A stretch of DNA of 64,000 nucleotides, taken from Desmodus rotundus. Lineage: Eukaryota; Chordata; Mammalia; Chiroptera; Phyllostomidae. The stretch covers positions 74,546,097-74,610,096 of the forward strand of contig NC_071392.1 in the NCBI RefSeq assembly GCF_022682495.2, given 5' to 3'. The notes beneath the pieces were generated by a model, which was not told the DNA's origin, did no database searches, and saw only the letters and a program-made list of their open reading frames with translations. Position 1 is the first letter of the stretch, and the number at the start of each line of letters is the position of its first letter. A program made the position numbers and the translations under genes. Below are positions 25,807 through 37,330 of the stretch, piece by piece.

Positions 25807-25984
25807 ATCTTAAGTTGGATAGTGAGCACTGATTTTTGTATGAAATACTGTCTCTGGGTGCAGAGGACTGTGCAGGATGGGATTCTGTCCTCAGGGATCT
25901 CACAGGCTAGCTGTGGAGTGAAAGATATCTGAGATTCTGAGCATGGTAACTGCTAAGAGCAATAATGATAATAATGATCAGAGC

Positions 25985-26215
25985 TAAAATGCACTGAACC
26001 TTTCTGTATGTCAGGCACTGTGCTAAGTATTTTACATATATAATCTCCTCTGGTTCACACAACCATCATTGAAATAGGTGTATTATTATACAAGCTTTAC
26101 AAATAGGGCATTGGAGGCTTTGAATGGTACAGTAAGTTGGCCAAGGGCAAAAGCTAATAAGTGATAGAGTGTAAATCCAGGTATCTGTCACTCCAGACAC
26201 CTGGTACTTTGTCAG
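25985..26215 (-). repeat. MIR, nearly full length
   Basis: The pattern tcaggcactgtgctaagtat, ttggccaagggcaaaagcta and aagtgatagagtgtaaatcc follows the reverse MIR consensus over some 230 bp. Confidence 0.85.
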
Positions 26216-26785
26216 TATTTTGTTTTCCTGTCTCTGATTCTGAATGAAAAACTGATGGTACTATTGTCTAAAATACAGCCGGAGGACAGAAGGAAAGCTT
26301 ATTTGAAGAGGAAAATGACACTGAGTTAACACTTTGAATTTAATGGGAAAATCAGATAGTAAAGAAAAAACGTGTAGGGGTCAGCTGGAATGGCTCTCAG
26401 GATGCAGGACGGCTGGAACAGTCAGTATAATCTAGGTAAGGGAGCCACGTATGTGAGTGATAGTTGAAGTGGTGAGATTAGAACCGTAAGGAGCGGGGAG
26501 TCCGAGGCGAGGACTCGCCCCACTTCTGGGTGTGTGTGTGTTCCCTTTACATCTAACTTGGAACCCACAGGGTCCTCCTGACAGTTCCAAGGTGCTGTGC
26601 CAGAGCCCCTCCCCTCTGTTGCTGCTGCGATAGTGTTGGTTTTTCCCACCTGGAGCAAACTAACTTCCTTCTCCCACCACCTCTACCTTATCTCAGATAC
26701 GATGGCATTCTGATCCAGTGCCTTTCTTATTAGAAATGGACAGGGACCGTCCTTGCTGGGCACTAAGACTAGGGGCCCCCTTCCA

Positions 26786-26814
26786 TCACTAACTCTCCTT
26801 TTTTCATGACACAG
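26786..26814 (+). promoter_or_regulatory. Branch point, pyrimidine tract and 3' splice site of the SND1 exon
   Basis: A CTAAC branch-point match lies at 26789-26793, with its branch adenosine at 26792, 23 nt before the exon. It is followed by a pyrimidine-rich run (ctctccttttttc) and the acceptor acacag ending at 26814. The spacing is typical of a strong mammalian 3' splice site. Confidence 0.8.
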
Positions 26815-26924
26815 GCATCGAATGCCCCAGAGGAGCCCGAAACCTCCCAGGCTTGGTGCAGGAGGGAGAGCCCTTCAGTGAGGAAGCAACACTTTTCACC
26901 AAGGAACTGGTGCTGCAGCGAGAG
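26815..26924 (+). CDS. SND1: SND1 internal coding exon (110 bp), SN-like domain segment
   Basis: SND1 (Tudor-SN, p100) is a multi-domain RNA-binding nuclease and co-activator with four staphylococcal-nuclease-like domains followed by a Tudor/SN5 unit. It is linked to RISC, RNA processing and stress granules. This exon encodes 36 whole codons preceded by two bases (GC) that complete a Gly codon begun in the previous exon. The peptide starts I-E-C-P-R, contains [15 protein letters not shown] and ends KELVLQRE, which I recognise as the fourth SN-like domain of vertebrate SND1 (roughly residues 560-600 of about 910). It is open throughout and close to the mammalian protein. The exon begins after a cag acceptor and ends at GAG|gtagga, so the downstream exon starts in phase 0. 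No other SND1 exon was recognised in the window, so both flanking introns extend beyond it. The exon number (about 16 of 24) is from memory and not certain. Confidence 0.96.
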
Positions 26925-26930
26925 GTAGGA
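26925..26930 (+). promoter_or_regulatory. 5' splice site of the SND1 exon
   Basis: The exon end GAG is followed by gtagga. The invariant GT is present, with a reasonable though not perfect match to the mammalian donor consensus gtragt. Confidence 0.85.
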
Positions 26931-27878
26931 CATCTTCCCAGTTGCTTCTTGTATGAGGAGGGGTGAGAAAGCGGGCTGACTGATGTTTCTCTGCTATATC
27001 AGAGACCAGTCTGTCACTTTTTCCGGTGCTCAGCCTTCCACATCCATGATCCATTCTGTGTCCGCCCACATCTTACTTCCTGAAGCCCTGAATCATTGGC
27101 CAGCCGCCCCCAAATTGCTCCTCACCGTTGGTGTCCTGGGATGCATGGTGATCAGGCGAACGTAGCCAGGATCCTGATGCAGAGAGCTTACCGCTTTGCA
27201 GTCCTCCTGCTTGGCGAATTAGCCTGAGCTGCCTGCTTCCAGCTGGATTTAGAAGCTTGACTAACCCTGTCAGGGGCCAATTTTCTTTGAACATTTATTT
27301 GTATCTTTGAGTAATTGCATTTTCTATAGTGAGTTTTCTGACTTAATGTAATTGTATTTCTGTTTCTGCCTGTTGGACTGGCTCTTACAAGCAGGAGTTA
27401 GCTTTTCATCAGCTATGATGCCCATCTACCTGCTAATTTTTATCAAGTCATAGTCAACAGATCTATCTTCTTTCCAGGACTGCGCCAGCCATTAATCCTG
27501 CTAGGTGGGCACAAGAAAAGAACAGTGGGGGTAGTGTGCTGGGCACAGGCTTAGGATTTTAGACCTGCCTTTGTCGTCATTTCTTTTACAGTCAAATCCA
27601 TAGGACCCCTCCAGCTTTCCTGCAATATCATAATATACCCAGAGCAAAAAGATTATGGGGCTCCTAGAGGTTATCTTGTGCATGGGTCTTTTTAGATCTT
27701 TGAGAGCAGACGTGTGGGCCTCTTTGGGATGTTAAGTGATACAAGTACCTATAAGCTTTAGCATCTCTCCTTTTGATTTGAATCGCTAGCAAATATATTA
27801 GGTGAGAGGTACAGGAGAACAGGCTAGCCCAAGATGCTTATGTTGGACTATCCTGGCCTCAAGAAAGCCATCACCTTT

Positions 27879-28096
27879 TTAATCCTCACCTGAGGACATA
27901 CTTACCGATTTTGGGGACATGGGGAAAGAAAGAGAAGAAACATCAATGTGAGAAAAACATCAATCAGTTGCCTCTCTACACACCCCAACCAGGGACCAAA
28001 CCTGCAACCCAGGCATGTACCCTGACTGGGAATCAAACCGTAACCTTTCAGTTTACTGGACAATGCTTCAGCCAACTGAGGCACACTGGCCAGGGC
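27879..28096 (-). mobile_element. Ves SINE, reverse orientation
   Basis: The tail aatcctcacctgaggacata leads through gaagaaacatcaatgtgaga and the reverse B box to a head ending gcacactggccagggc. Flanking aagaaagccatcaccttt (27861-27878) and aagaaaaccaccacttt (28097-28113) are a slightly diverged duplication. Confidence 0.92.
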
Positions 28097-30699
28097 AAGA
28101 AAACCACCACTTTGACTCCTGACTAAGCAGTCCTCTTTGCTTTTGGTTGCTACCTCTGGGATTTCTCTAGCACTTACCTTCTCATTTTGTGAAAGCAGCA
28201 TGGCAAAAGAAATTCTGATTTCTTAGTTTGAGAGATACGGATTCCACTTCTCAAACATCAACCATGTGGGTATTGCTTCACATTTCTTGGCCAGCTGTAC
28301 ATTGAGGGGTGGGACTCCCTTGGTTGTCTCATCAGTTTCACATTGCCCTCTATTTTGTGTTTGGTAAGATGCATTTGTTTGTGAAGAAGAAATCCTGTAT
28401 TGCTATGCAAGGTGCCTTCCCCTTCCCCCTTATTTTGTAACTGCGCAATGTAGCTTGACTTTTTATCAAAGATAGAATTCAAACACTCCAGGTGTCTATC
28501 AGTAACTTACATTTTGAAGTGGCCCAGTGATTAGGTAGAAGGGGCCAGTGTTGTAGAATTTCCCTCTCTGTGGGCTTTTGGATAAGGAACTAAAGAGCAG
28601 TTTCATGTCGGAGAAAGCAGGTGAGTCCGTTCAGTGTCATGACTCAAAGACGTTATAGAGGGAGGAGCAACAGACGCTTGTTTGCTTGTTGTTTGGATAG
28701 AGGGAAAAATCACAGCTTCGGATTGCCTGAGGCATTTGTTAGTTACATCCTCATCACTTACTATCTCGGTCACACTTCTTTCTGGCCTCCCACTTTTCAC
28801 CATAGTCATCCTCCTGTTGTTTCTCATCTCCTAAAGTTTCTTTCTTTTTCAACTCTTGTTTCCCCAGCCACTTTTCTTCCTGATCATGTTTCTGGCCCGC
28901 TGGTGATACCCCAAAGCACAAGGGGGTCAAAGAGAATACTGACCACTAAAAGGAGTGAGTGGCCCAAAGCTCTTTTACTCTCTCATGGTTATTGTGACCT
29001 TACCTTTGTTTGTATATTTGCTGATATTGGACTGTTGAAAAAGATGAGGTTTTTTTCCTCCATCATCTTTGAGGCTTCAGGCATGTGAGTTTGCAGATCC
29101 TTAGTCTAATCCAAAGTTGGTATTTATCTTTCATGTTTGTAGTATCCCAGTCTTTCATAGCCCTAAGGTGGGGGGACAGGGTCTCTCTTGATAAAGAACC
29201 TTTCTACATTTTCTTAGCTGCTCATTTGGTTACTTGGGCTGACTGTTTTGAAAGATCTTTATCCAGAGGAAAGACAAGTATGGCCTAAACTAAGGATAAT
29301 TTGGAATTTTGACCAAAGAAACCAGTTACAGCTGTTTCTTTTGGGGATTTTCCTTTAGATGATATATGAAAACTGTTTTCTGAACAGTGCAGGAAGAAAG
29401 GTTTTTGTTTTATTATGGGTTTATTCATTTGCTCTTACCTGTACAGTACCTTCATTTTTATTCCCAAAGTTTTTTGCGGAACTTTACTCTTTGCCCTCCT
29501 TTCCTCACCCCTGGAGGATCTAGAAAACTGGATGCATTGGTACTCCCGGATGCATAGGTCCTCCCCACCTTTAGGAGAAAGCACCATGTAATTGCCTGGA
29601 TGTCCCAGTGTGGGTCTACAGCTTCCCACCTCATGTCATTCTCACCTTCAGCGCAGCCTCCACTGTGCGTGTTCCACTCCAGGAACTCTTCTGGAGCCAA
29701 GCTGCTGCCGTGATGGCCACATTGACCTGGTGTTTTGTACCTTACCCCTCTGTCGCCTCGATCATCAGATTTAGCTCATGTAATCAGGCATTGTGAAGAT
29801 GTGATTGTCCTTGACCCTGCCCTATTCCTCCCCTTGAAATATTTCTTTTTATTATCTTATTTTGGGCCAGAATTTCTCTACATGCTCAGTTACTATAAAT
29901 CTTCGATGTCATATAGGAAAGTGGGAGCACAACAAGTATCTTGATTTCCCAGCCTCTCCTGGGCCACTGTGTGGCATGGCCATTGTTGGACTCCCACGAG
30001 GGTAAACTGACCTGAGGATATGGAGTGGGGGAGGGGCTGTGCAATGGATACTGTCCCTAGGTTAGCCCTCTGCCAGGGAAGGGACAGAAAGCTGAGGAGC
30101 AGGGTGCCTGGCTCTGAAAAATGACCCCCTGTTTATAAATAAAGTGCAATGTCTTGGCTATGGGTAGCTAGCCCAGGAATTGCTGCCTGTCTCTCTATTT
30201 TGAGTGGAGAGAGAAATGTAGTCTTTTCATCCATTCCTCATGCACAGTCTCAGACCAGTCTCTTTGCATTTCAAGTGTTCTCCCTCATTCCCCTTTAACT
30301 TGAGACCTGATAGCCCTGCTTTCCTAAATGTGTGTTGTGATGATGCTAGTCAGCCTGGAACTATGGGCATTTCTAGCCATCATTCTGCTCCATTTTTCTG
30401 AGTGTCTCCCCTCCATTTTTTCTTTTTCTCCATTTTTTACGTGGTTCTTCTCTTTAGCCATTGGTTTTTGTTCCTTTTCCTGAGTTGGGGGTCTGCAAGG
30501 ACTGTTCCAGGTCTGTGGTCAAGGAGTTCTGGTGTTCTTGCCCCAGGGTTAAATACCTGATTACCTTTTACTTGCTTCCTTTTGTGACCTTGAAGGCCAA
30601 AGCAGCCAAGGAACTCTCAAAGGACTTCACTTACTTTAACTCAAAGAAAATTGAATAAGCTCAACAGTTCTTTCCAGGCTCACTCAGTTGGTGTATAGC

Positions 30700-30897
30700 A
30701 GGGGTGGGCAAATCTGCCAGTTTTTGTAAATAAAGTTTTGTTGAAACACAGGCACACAAATTGTTCCGTGTATTTTCTATGGCTGCTTTAGCGCTATAAC
30801 AGCAGAGTTGAGTAGGTACAAGAGACTTATGTGGCCTGCAGAGCTTAAAATAGTTACTATCTGTCCCTTTATTTAAAAAGTTTGCTGACCCCTGCTC
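30700..30897 (-). repeat. hAT-Charlie-type DNA transposon remnant
   Basis: It starts agcaggggtgggcaaatctg, includes aaataaagttttgttgaaac and tatggctgctttagcgctat, and ends agtttgctgacccctgctct. It is the reverse of the family at 15108-15390, and its two ends are inverted copies. Confidence 0.82.
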
Positions 30898-31204
30898 TGT
30901 AGATTGGGGTTTAAATGGCTTGCTATGAGTTTGCACTTGTGTCCCCTGCCTTTGAGGCTGGACTACTTCTGGACCATATAACGTGAGATCTTTGTATCTG
31001 TTGCTTATAGCTGTGACTGTGAGCTATGAGTGCTGCATTCCTTTTAATGGCATGTGCTTGGTGATACTCCCCTTGTCCCCGCCCATACAACCCTCTTGCA
31101 GGCAGTTCCCTGCCATGCTGCCAAAGATAGGAAGATCTGGGGTAATTTCCCAGATGGGGAGCTGTGTTCATCGCTAGCATCTTCCCAGAAGGAGTGGTGA
31201 GAGA

Positions 31205-31320
31205 TAGCATTAGCTAATGGGTAGATAACTGGCTTGAAAGTGCAGACTGCTAGGTTTTCACACTCCAGTTATCGTGTAGTCCTGGGCAAAGATTCCTGCC
31301 TAGATACTCCTGTCTAAAAC
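31205..31320 (+). repeat. Possible MIR fragment
   Basis: A weak forward MIR pattern (ggtagataactggcttgaaa, then gtagtcctgggcaaagattc) is seen. It is heavily diverged. Confidence 0.4.
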
Positions 31321-32634
31321 ACTGATCCAGCAGTCCCCAGCCAGCCTCTTCTTATGGGGCCCTGCCTGTGAGTACAACAGTGACTTGGGATCTCTTCACA
31401 CCTTCCAGCCAGAAGGCCAGCTAGCCAGCACTCACTCACAAACCAGCTGTGGCCCGAACAGCACTGGGGTCACTCTTAGGAAAACCTACACTTTAAGAGA
31501 AGCAAAGGTCCAGTGATATTAAAGAGATCAATACCACAATTTAACCCTCTTCACAGTTTCAGGCTGTAGGGGGTGCAATTCCCCAGGGTAGGGGGCAAGA
31601 TACAGAGGTTTGGCGATCATTTCCAAGGACTGTCTGAGTGACTGCTTTGTCCTCTCTGAGATCTCAGAAATTGCCCTTTGCTGCTTGCCTGGAAAATGAT
31701 GTCCTCATGCTGGACAGCCCGAGCTGAAAACTCCGGCTGCTGACCTATTTCCCTTCTTCCTGCTGGCATCAAAGGGAGGATGTCCCCCTGGGGAGCTCAT
31801 TCTGCAGGCTACAGTGGCCAGGGCACAGTCCTGGATTCCCTCTTCTCCCACTACCCCCTGCTTTTGTACAAACAAAGATGCATAAAAGCATTACAAGGAG
31901 CTTTTGCTGTTTGAAGAACATGTATTTATGTTCTGGGAATATGGACTCAGCAGTGCATATTGGTTAGGTACTAAGGGAGGGGCATTTGTCTGGGAAAGAA
32001 AACTTAGAACAAAAGGAAAGTGTTCTATCTCCTTTGTTTCAGCACCAAGTGTCCAGCATCTTGTCTGAAAAAGATAATTCTGTCCTCCTCCACATTTCCC
32101 CACAAGCACTAGAGAATTTGCTCACTCGCTCTGCCTGTTCCCGTCAGTCTGTAGGCCCTTCTGTGTCCAGGAGACACATGGGAGGAGGATCCGTGGCAAG
32201 GCTGTATCGTTGGATTGAAGCGGTGCGGACAGTTCAAGCCACAGGGAAATCTGTGAGGGTGAAGGACACCTGGTATGGGCGAGGCCAGTGACACACTGCG
32301 CTCTGGCTCTCCCCGAGTGCTGTGCCCCTTGGTAACCCTCACTGAGCCACAAATAGTAACCTGATGGAAAAGTAAGCTGGTTGTGCGGCAATGTTTCACT
32401 TATTTGCACAAAGATACCCTACTCTAGATTATCTCTGCCACTGCCCAGAGAAGAGGGATCGGAGTAGGGCCAGCTCTCCAAACAGCTCTTAACCCACGAG
32501 GTGTGAAAGGCTGTGGGGGGGCTAAGGCTCTTCTCACCTCCCCACACTCCTGACAGTTCTTCACCCGCCAGTGGTCTTTATGTTTTTCCATTTAAGGCTG
32601 TTTTCTCTGAAGGGGGCTCAAGTAAAAATCTGTC

Positions 32635-32800
32635 TTAATAGTGATCAAACTTTCACTTTATATAGCATTTTCTAGCATAACAGTGCTTTCATATTTCATT
32701 TTAATCTCATAGCAAGCCTATAAGAAAAATGTCCCATCTTTACAGTTCAGGAAACTGAGATGCACAGTGGCCTGCCTCTATTCCCAGAGCTTGTTGTAGG
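32635..32800 (-). repeat. MIR fragment
   Basis: The reverse core tttaatctcatagcaagcct, then catctttacagttcaggaaa and ctgagatgcacagtgg, is visible. Confidence 0.75.
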
Positions 32801-33043
32801 GCAAATGCCCAAAAGCCAAGTGTCTGCATATCAAAATTAGGTGCTTTTTCTCCCCAAACTTTGCCATTAGAAGGTGATCGTTCTTTTCACTGTATTTTAT
32901 CATTTTTCAGCCTTTAAATATCTGGAGATAGCTCATTTGTAAATGTCTTCCCTGAAGGTCCAGCATTGACTACGACTTCATCTCAAGTAAGGAACCACAG
33001 AGTCTGATTCTGGATGCTCACAAAACTGCACAGGGATCTCAGG

Positions 33044-33404
33044 CAGTGATTTTCAAGCTGTGTGCTGCGGGAATTTTTAAAACATACAGTACCTGACTAT
33101 CAATATTTAGTCAGGGCACTGGCTTTTTTTTCCTTCAGATCAGTGATTTTCACCCTTTTTCATCTCGTGGCACACGTAAGCTAATTACTAAGAATCTGTG
33201 GCATACCACAAAATATAATTTTAGCTGGTCTGACCAAAAAAATAGATATAATTTTCATTCATTCACACCCGACAGCTATGATGTTGGTCATTGTCATTTT
33301 TTTTTATTTGACAATCTAAGGGGGAAAAAATCAGTGGCCCTGACTAAACAGTCAGGTATACCATGTTTTAAAAATTCTTGGGGCACACCGGTTGAAAATT
33401 GCTG
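33044..33404. mobile_element. Compound, head-to-head hAT-like MITE
   Basis: A half-copy (33044-33140) starts at the terminus cagtgattttcaag. It abuts a complete reverse-orientation copy (33141-33404) that starts cagtgattttcaccc and ends ccggttgaaaattgctg. Both belong to the family of 6064-6324. The outer flanks atctcagg and atttacgg agree at 5 of 8 positions, while the flanks of the inner copy alone do not match, so the pair may have moved as one unit. Confidence 0.85.
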
Positions 33405-33689
33405 ATTTACGGAATTTGCTGTGGGCATACCTCCCAAAAATACTTACTCTGCTCTTCCCACAGTTCTTATGTCTTCTGACATCTTCATCCTGCTATACCT
33501 GTTGTTTGACCTTTGGGGGCCTTACTTTTCATATGATTCCTCTGTAGCCTGTTTTTCTTCAGTTTGAAGCAGGAGTATATATATCTATAATCCTATTTCT
33601 AAACTTTCTTAAAAGACAAATCTGGCTAAGTGTGTACATTGTTTATAAATACATTACTCCTCTGTAATAAAGTCTAATTTCCTTAGTTT

Positions 33690-34130
33690 ATACATATCCT
33701 TGATTACCTCTCTGACTTCATGTCTCACCACTACTTGTTTCATAATTCCTGCCTCATCAGAGCTGACCTTATGCTCACATATATATCATTCCGTTTTATC
33801 TCTCCCATCCCTTAGGTCAATTAAGCTTTCCACCCAGTATTATTGACCGTCCCCCTTCTTTGCCTTCTTACTCCTACCTGTCCTTCAAGACACATCTCCT
33901 TTTCTAGGGAGCTCTCCCTTGATCTCTCAGGCTGGGTGAGATGCCCATCCTTCAGCCCCTGTAGTGCCCCCCGCATACATCTGTCATGTCCTGACCAGTG
34001 ATGTGGAAGGATCCATGCTGGCCTCCCCACTAGATTGTAAGCAACTCAAGGATAAGAACTCGCTTTTGTCTTGCGTTCTTTGTATTTTTGCCTAGTACAT
34101 AAGAGATACTCGATAAGCAGATATTGGTTA
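33690..34130 (+). repeat. L2 3' end, about 440 bp
   Basis: The stretch has the L2 3' terminal features in order: ctgtccttcaagacacatct, actagattgtaagcaactca, aggataagaactcgcttttg and a degraded gtacataagagatactcgat terminus. It is the longest L2 piece in the window. Confidence 0.85.
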
Positions 34131-37044
34131 AATCAGCTGATTCTCTGTGACCCAATTCTAGAAATTGAGAAGTAGGCCTGTTCTTTTGTCCTTTATAGTT
34201 CTTTGGGAAAACTCTCTAAACTCAGCATTTGTGGGGCAGGGAGGAAGACTTTGGAGCATGAGTATTGAGGCTGGACACACAGCTGCTAATTAAAGAACTT
34301 CTCATTGAAAAAGTCTATTACCAAGATCTGACTATGGACTTATTACCTCTCCCCATCTGTCTCCATCTGTCCAACCAGAATACTTAAAGGTAGTGAAATA
34401 ATAATATGTGAGTGTTTTGCAAAAATTCCAGTGTTCAAAAAGAAGGCATTAATGTCCCTTCATCACTCTCCTAATTTACGCTACTTGTCTCTTTCCCTCC
34501 CTGGTATGTTCCTATCCGCTGTTTTTGTAGATCAAACTATTAATGAGATAAAGGGCTTGTTTTGAAGTTCAAGTCAACAAATTCCTATTCAGTGATACTC
34601 TGTAAGCAACATAAGAATACCAGGCTGTTATCTGCCCACTTACAGCCCCTTCGTTTCTGAGTTCCCAGCCCTTGCCCAGTATCTCTAAAAGCCTTGGAAG
34701 GAGGGCCCTCTAATCCCATTCTAGCCCCGAACTGCAAATGACATCACAATGAGAAGAGACGAAGTTAAAATGAAGAAAGGGGGATACTATCACACTGCCC
34801 TTTTGTCCTTTTCCCTGGCTGCTGGGTCTTCTCTGTCAGCTTTTAAATTCAGATGGCCAGTCACCAGTTGCTTCCCCAAGCAAACTCAGCAGCATTTGCT
34901 GGTGGGTGCTAGTGGGAGCCAGCAGTGTGCTGGCTCCAGTGGGATTCCTCTCTGCAAAGCTGCTGGCTCAGCTAGGCTGGTGTCTATTTCCCTGTTCCTC
35001 TGCTTGGACTTTCGTAGCCAGTCAAGCATAGAATTGCATCCATTCTTCTGAAATAGCTGCTGGGCCTAATTTTTCATTGGCTTGGCCATGATCCTATTAC
35101 CTGTAATTATGTCGCACAGGCTGACTGTTATAGGTTGGATAGGCCTCACTGCCCTCCAGAGGCCACTGTTCACATCCAGGCTGGCTGTTGGGATTGGGGG
35201 AAGAATAAGTTTCGAGTAAGGTTTAGGACCTCAAGACATTCGGCCTCCTTGGGACATGTAGGAAGGTCTCAAGGATGTAATTCTATCCCAGGGAAGAAAA
35301 TCCTTTTCAGCAGAGGGATTCTTCCTTTCCCTGGGGAGTTGGTCCCTACTGTTATAAACTCTTCCTTGAGAGACTTTTGTGCTTTCTGTGCTAATTCAAT
35401 TTATTTTTCTTACTGTTCACACCAGTAAAAGGAAATAAGAGGTATAGTCCTTAGACCTGACAAATTCAGTTTTCTCTATAAGTAGAAGCTTTAGCAATGC
35501 CAAGACAGGCCCTGGCACTAATTTTTCTGCTCTGTCTTTAGTTCTGACCCACATCAGTGTCCCAAACATGTCTTCCTCTTGCATCTTTCTACTAGAATGG
35601 CCCACAATACTTACTATGAACCTCATCCAATTTGAGGCCTGGGAGTGAGTATAGTGGGCAGTGATTGCCATTGGAGAGCGTGTTTTGCTGGTTCACTGCA
35701 AGATTATCATTACAAACAAAAGGTCGTGAAAATCCTTCCAAAAGAGCCTTGCTAAGCAGAACCACCCCTGCTACCTGTTGTATGTGATTTTGTCCACCTA
35801 TCTACCATAATGTGATGTTCTTTATGAGCCATCCCTGTGGAAGATGGCTGTTGCCAGGCACATCTAGCCTCCTGGTCTACCTTCCATATAGCTACGTAGA
35901 GCCTGTGGCCCAGAACAATTGGAGAAGTGCTATCAAGAGGTAAGAGACCGCTGGGCTCCTCAGAAATGAGGATTGTGCTCAGAGGGCTGGTGTCATTTCT
36001 TTTAATCGGGTATATTAGATGCCCCTATAACAGTTCCTCGTTTCTCCTGCCTCTTCAATCATCCTGAATACTCACTCACTGCTTCTTAAGCTTTGGTAAG
36101 TGTACTCTTTTTCTTTTTTTTAAAGGAAGCTATTATTCTGAATATAAGGAAGAGCTGAAGAAAAGCAGCTCACAATTCTTATTTTTCAGGTGAAATCCCT
36201 GAAATCCCTTATTATGAAGTCTGTCCACTTGCTTCTGGAAGCCTAATTTGGAAAATAGTTCTCTGTTTCATTAATATCTTCTGACTAGCAGAGCAATAAA
36301 AGATGGCCTCATACAATGTTGCCCACTGTCTGTTTGCAGAACTTCACACAGGACCTTAACATCTGTGTAGACTTGTGTGCACGCTTTCGTTTTGGCATGT
36401 TTGGGGGTCTTCAGGCCTCATGCCTCCCTGTTCTGTTTGTCCTGAGCATCCGCAGACAACCCCACTGCCTATGTTAATTTCCCCTTGGAATTATATAATT
36501 CAACTGATATCTTTTTAGAACAGAGCTCTTAATATACAGTAGCAGGGCTGCCTGCACCGCCAGCAAAGAGTAAGCAGATTGTAGATTGCATTTGCTCTCC
36601 AGGTAATACTAACATTCTGATGTTCCAGTGTGACTCCCTCAAGGACACAGGAGTGACTGTTCTGGCAAATGAGCCAACCTTACTGTGCCCTCTTCTTGTC
36701 ATCACCATGACCACTCCCTGTGTCTGTGGCCAAGGACTGGCTGAGGTCCTCTGTTCCAAACCAGGCTTTATTGATGAACTTCCCATTTGCCACTCCACCC
36801 GTGACTGTTTCTGGTCAGCTGAACTTAAATGGATGTTGGAAATGAAAATGACCAGTGGTCTGTTATGAAATGCTGTGTTGCATGAAATAAGATTAGGAGC
36901 AAGCTTTAGAATTAATAGAGATACCCTCACCTGGTCTGAACAGCACGTGTCACATATTCAGGAAGGACAAGCTCCTTGTTAGACCATCTTCAGAACATTT
37001 AAAGCATCTTTCTCTTCCTGGTCACTTAACAAAAACTATTAGTG
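34131..37044. other. Intron stretch with no recognised feature
   Basis: About 2.9 kb with no gene and no clear repeat that I can name. The forward and reverse frames of 97-133 codons near 35.1 and 36.5 kb have no recognisable product. Confidence 0.5.
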
Positions 37045-37330
37045 ACATGTGGAGAGTCAGACCTAGGTTCTCATTCCAGCTTCACCATTTACTGTGTGAT
37101 CTTGGACATGATTCTTAGCCTCTCTAAAACCAGGCCAGTCTCAGTGCATAACAGAATTCCGTATGAACGGTTTCCCTGAGGTTGTGCAGTGCAGCAGCCC
37201 TGTGAAACGCGATTGGCTCACCTGTAAGAAGGGTACCTTTTTCATGGCAATATTATGGAAATAATGTATATATGTAAAGTGCCCAGCACTAGAGCCCTGG
37301 TATATAATAAACCCTCAGTGAACAACAGCT
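37045..37330 (+). repeat. MIR interrupted by an unidentified ~75-bp segment
   Basis: The MIR left half (ccatttactgtgtgatcttg, gacatgattcttagcctctc) and right half (cacctgtaagaagggtacct, then aagtgcccagcact) are both present. Between them, about 37145-37219, is unrelated sequence with several CpG dinucleotides. Confidence 0.7.

Larger units (their letters stand above)
1..26814 (+). other. SND1: SND1 intron upstream of the recognised exon (partial)
   Basis: The stretch before the exon has no recognisable SND1 exon and no convincing gene on either strand. It is ordinary intron DNA filled with Ves SINEs, MIR and L2 fragments, L1 3' ends and DNA-transposon remnants, listed separately. Open frames of up to about 180 codons overlap repeats or carry no recognisable protein. 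Its 5' splice site lies outside the window, so the intron is at least 26.8 kb. Confidence 0.85.

Noticed and set aside
28621..29088. 155-codon open frame on the + strand
   Set aside because: No recognisable domain or gene context, and it lies in intron sequence.
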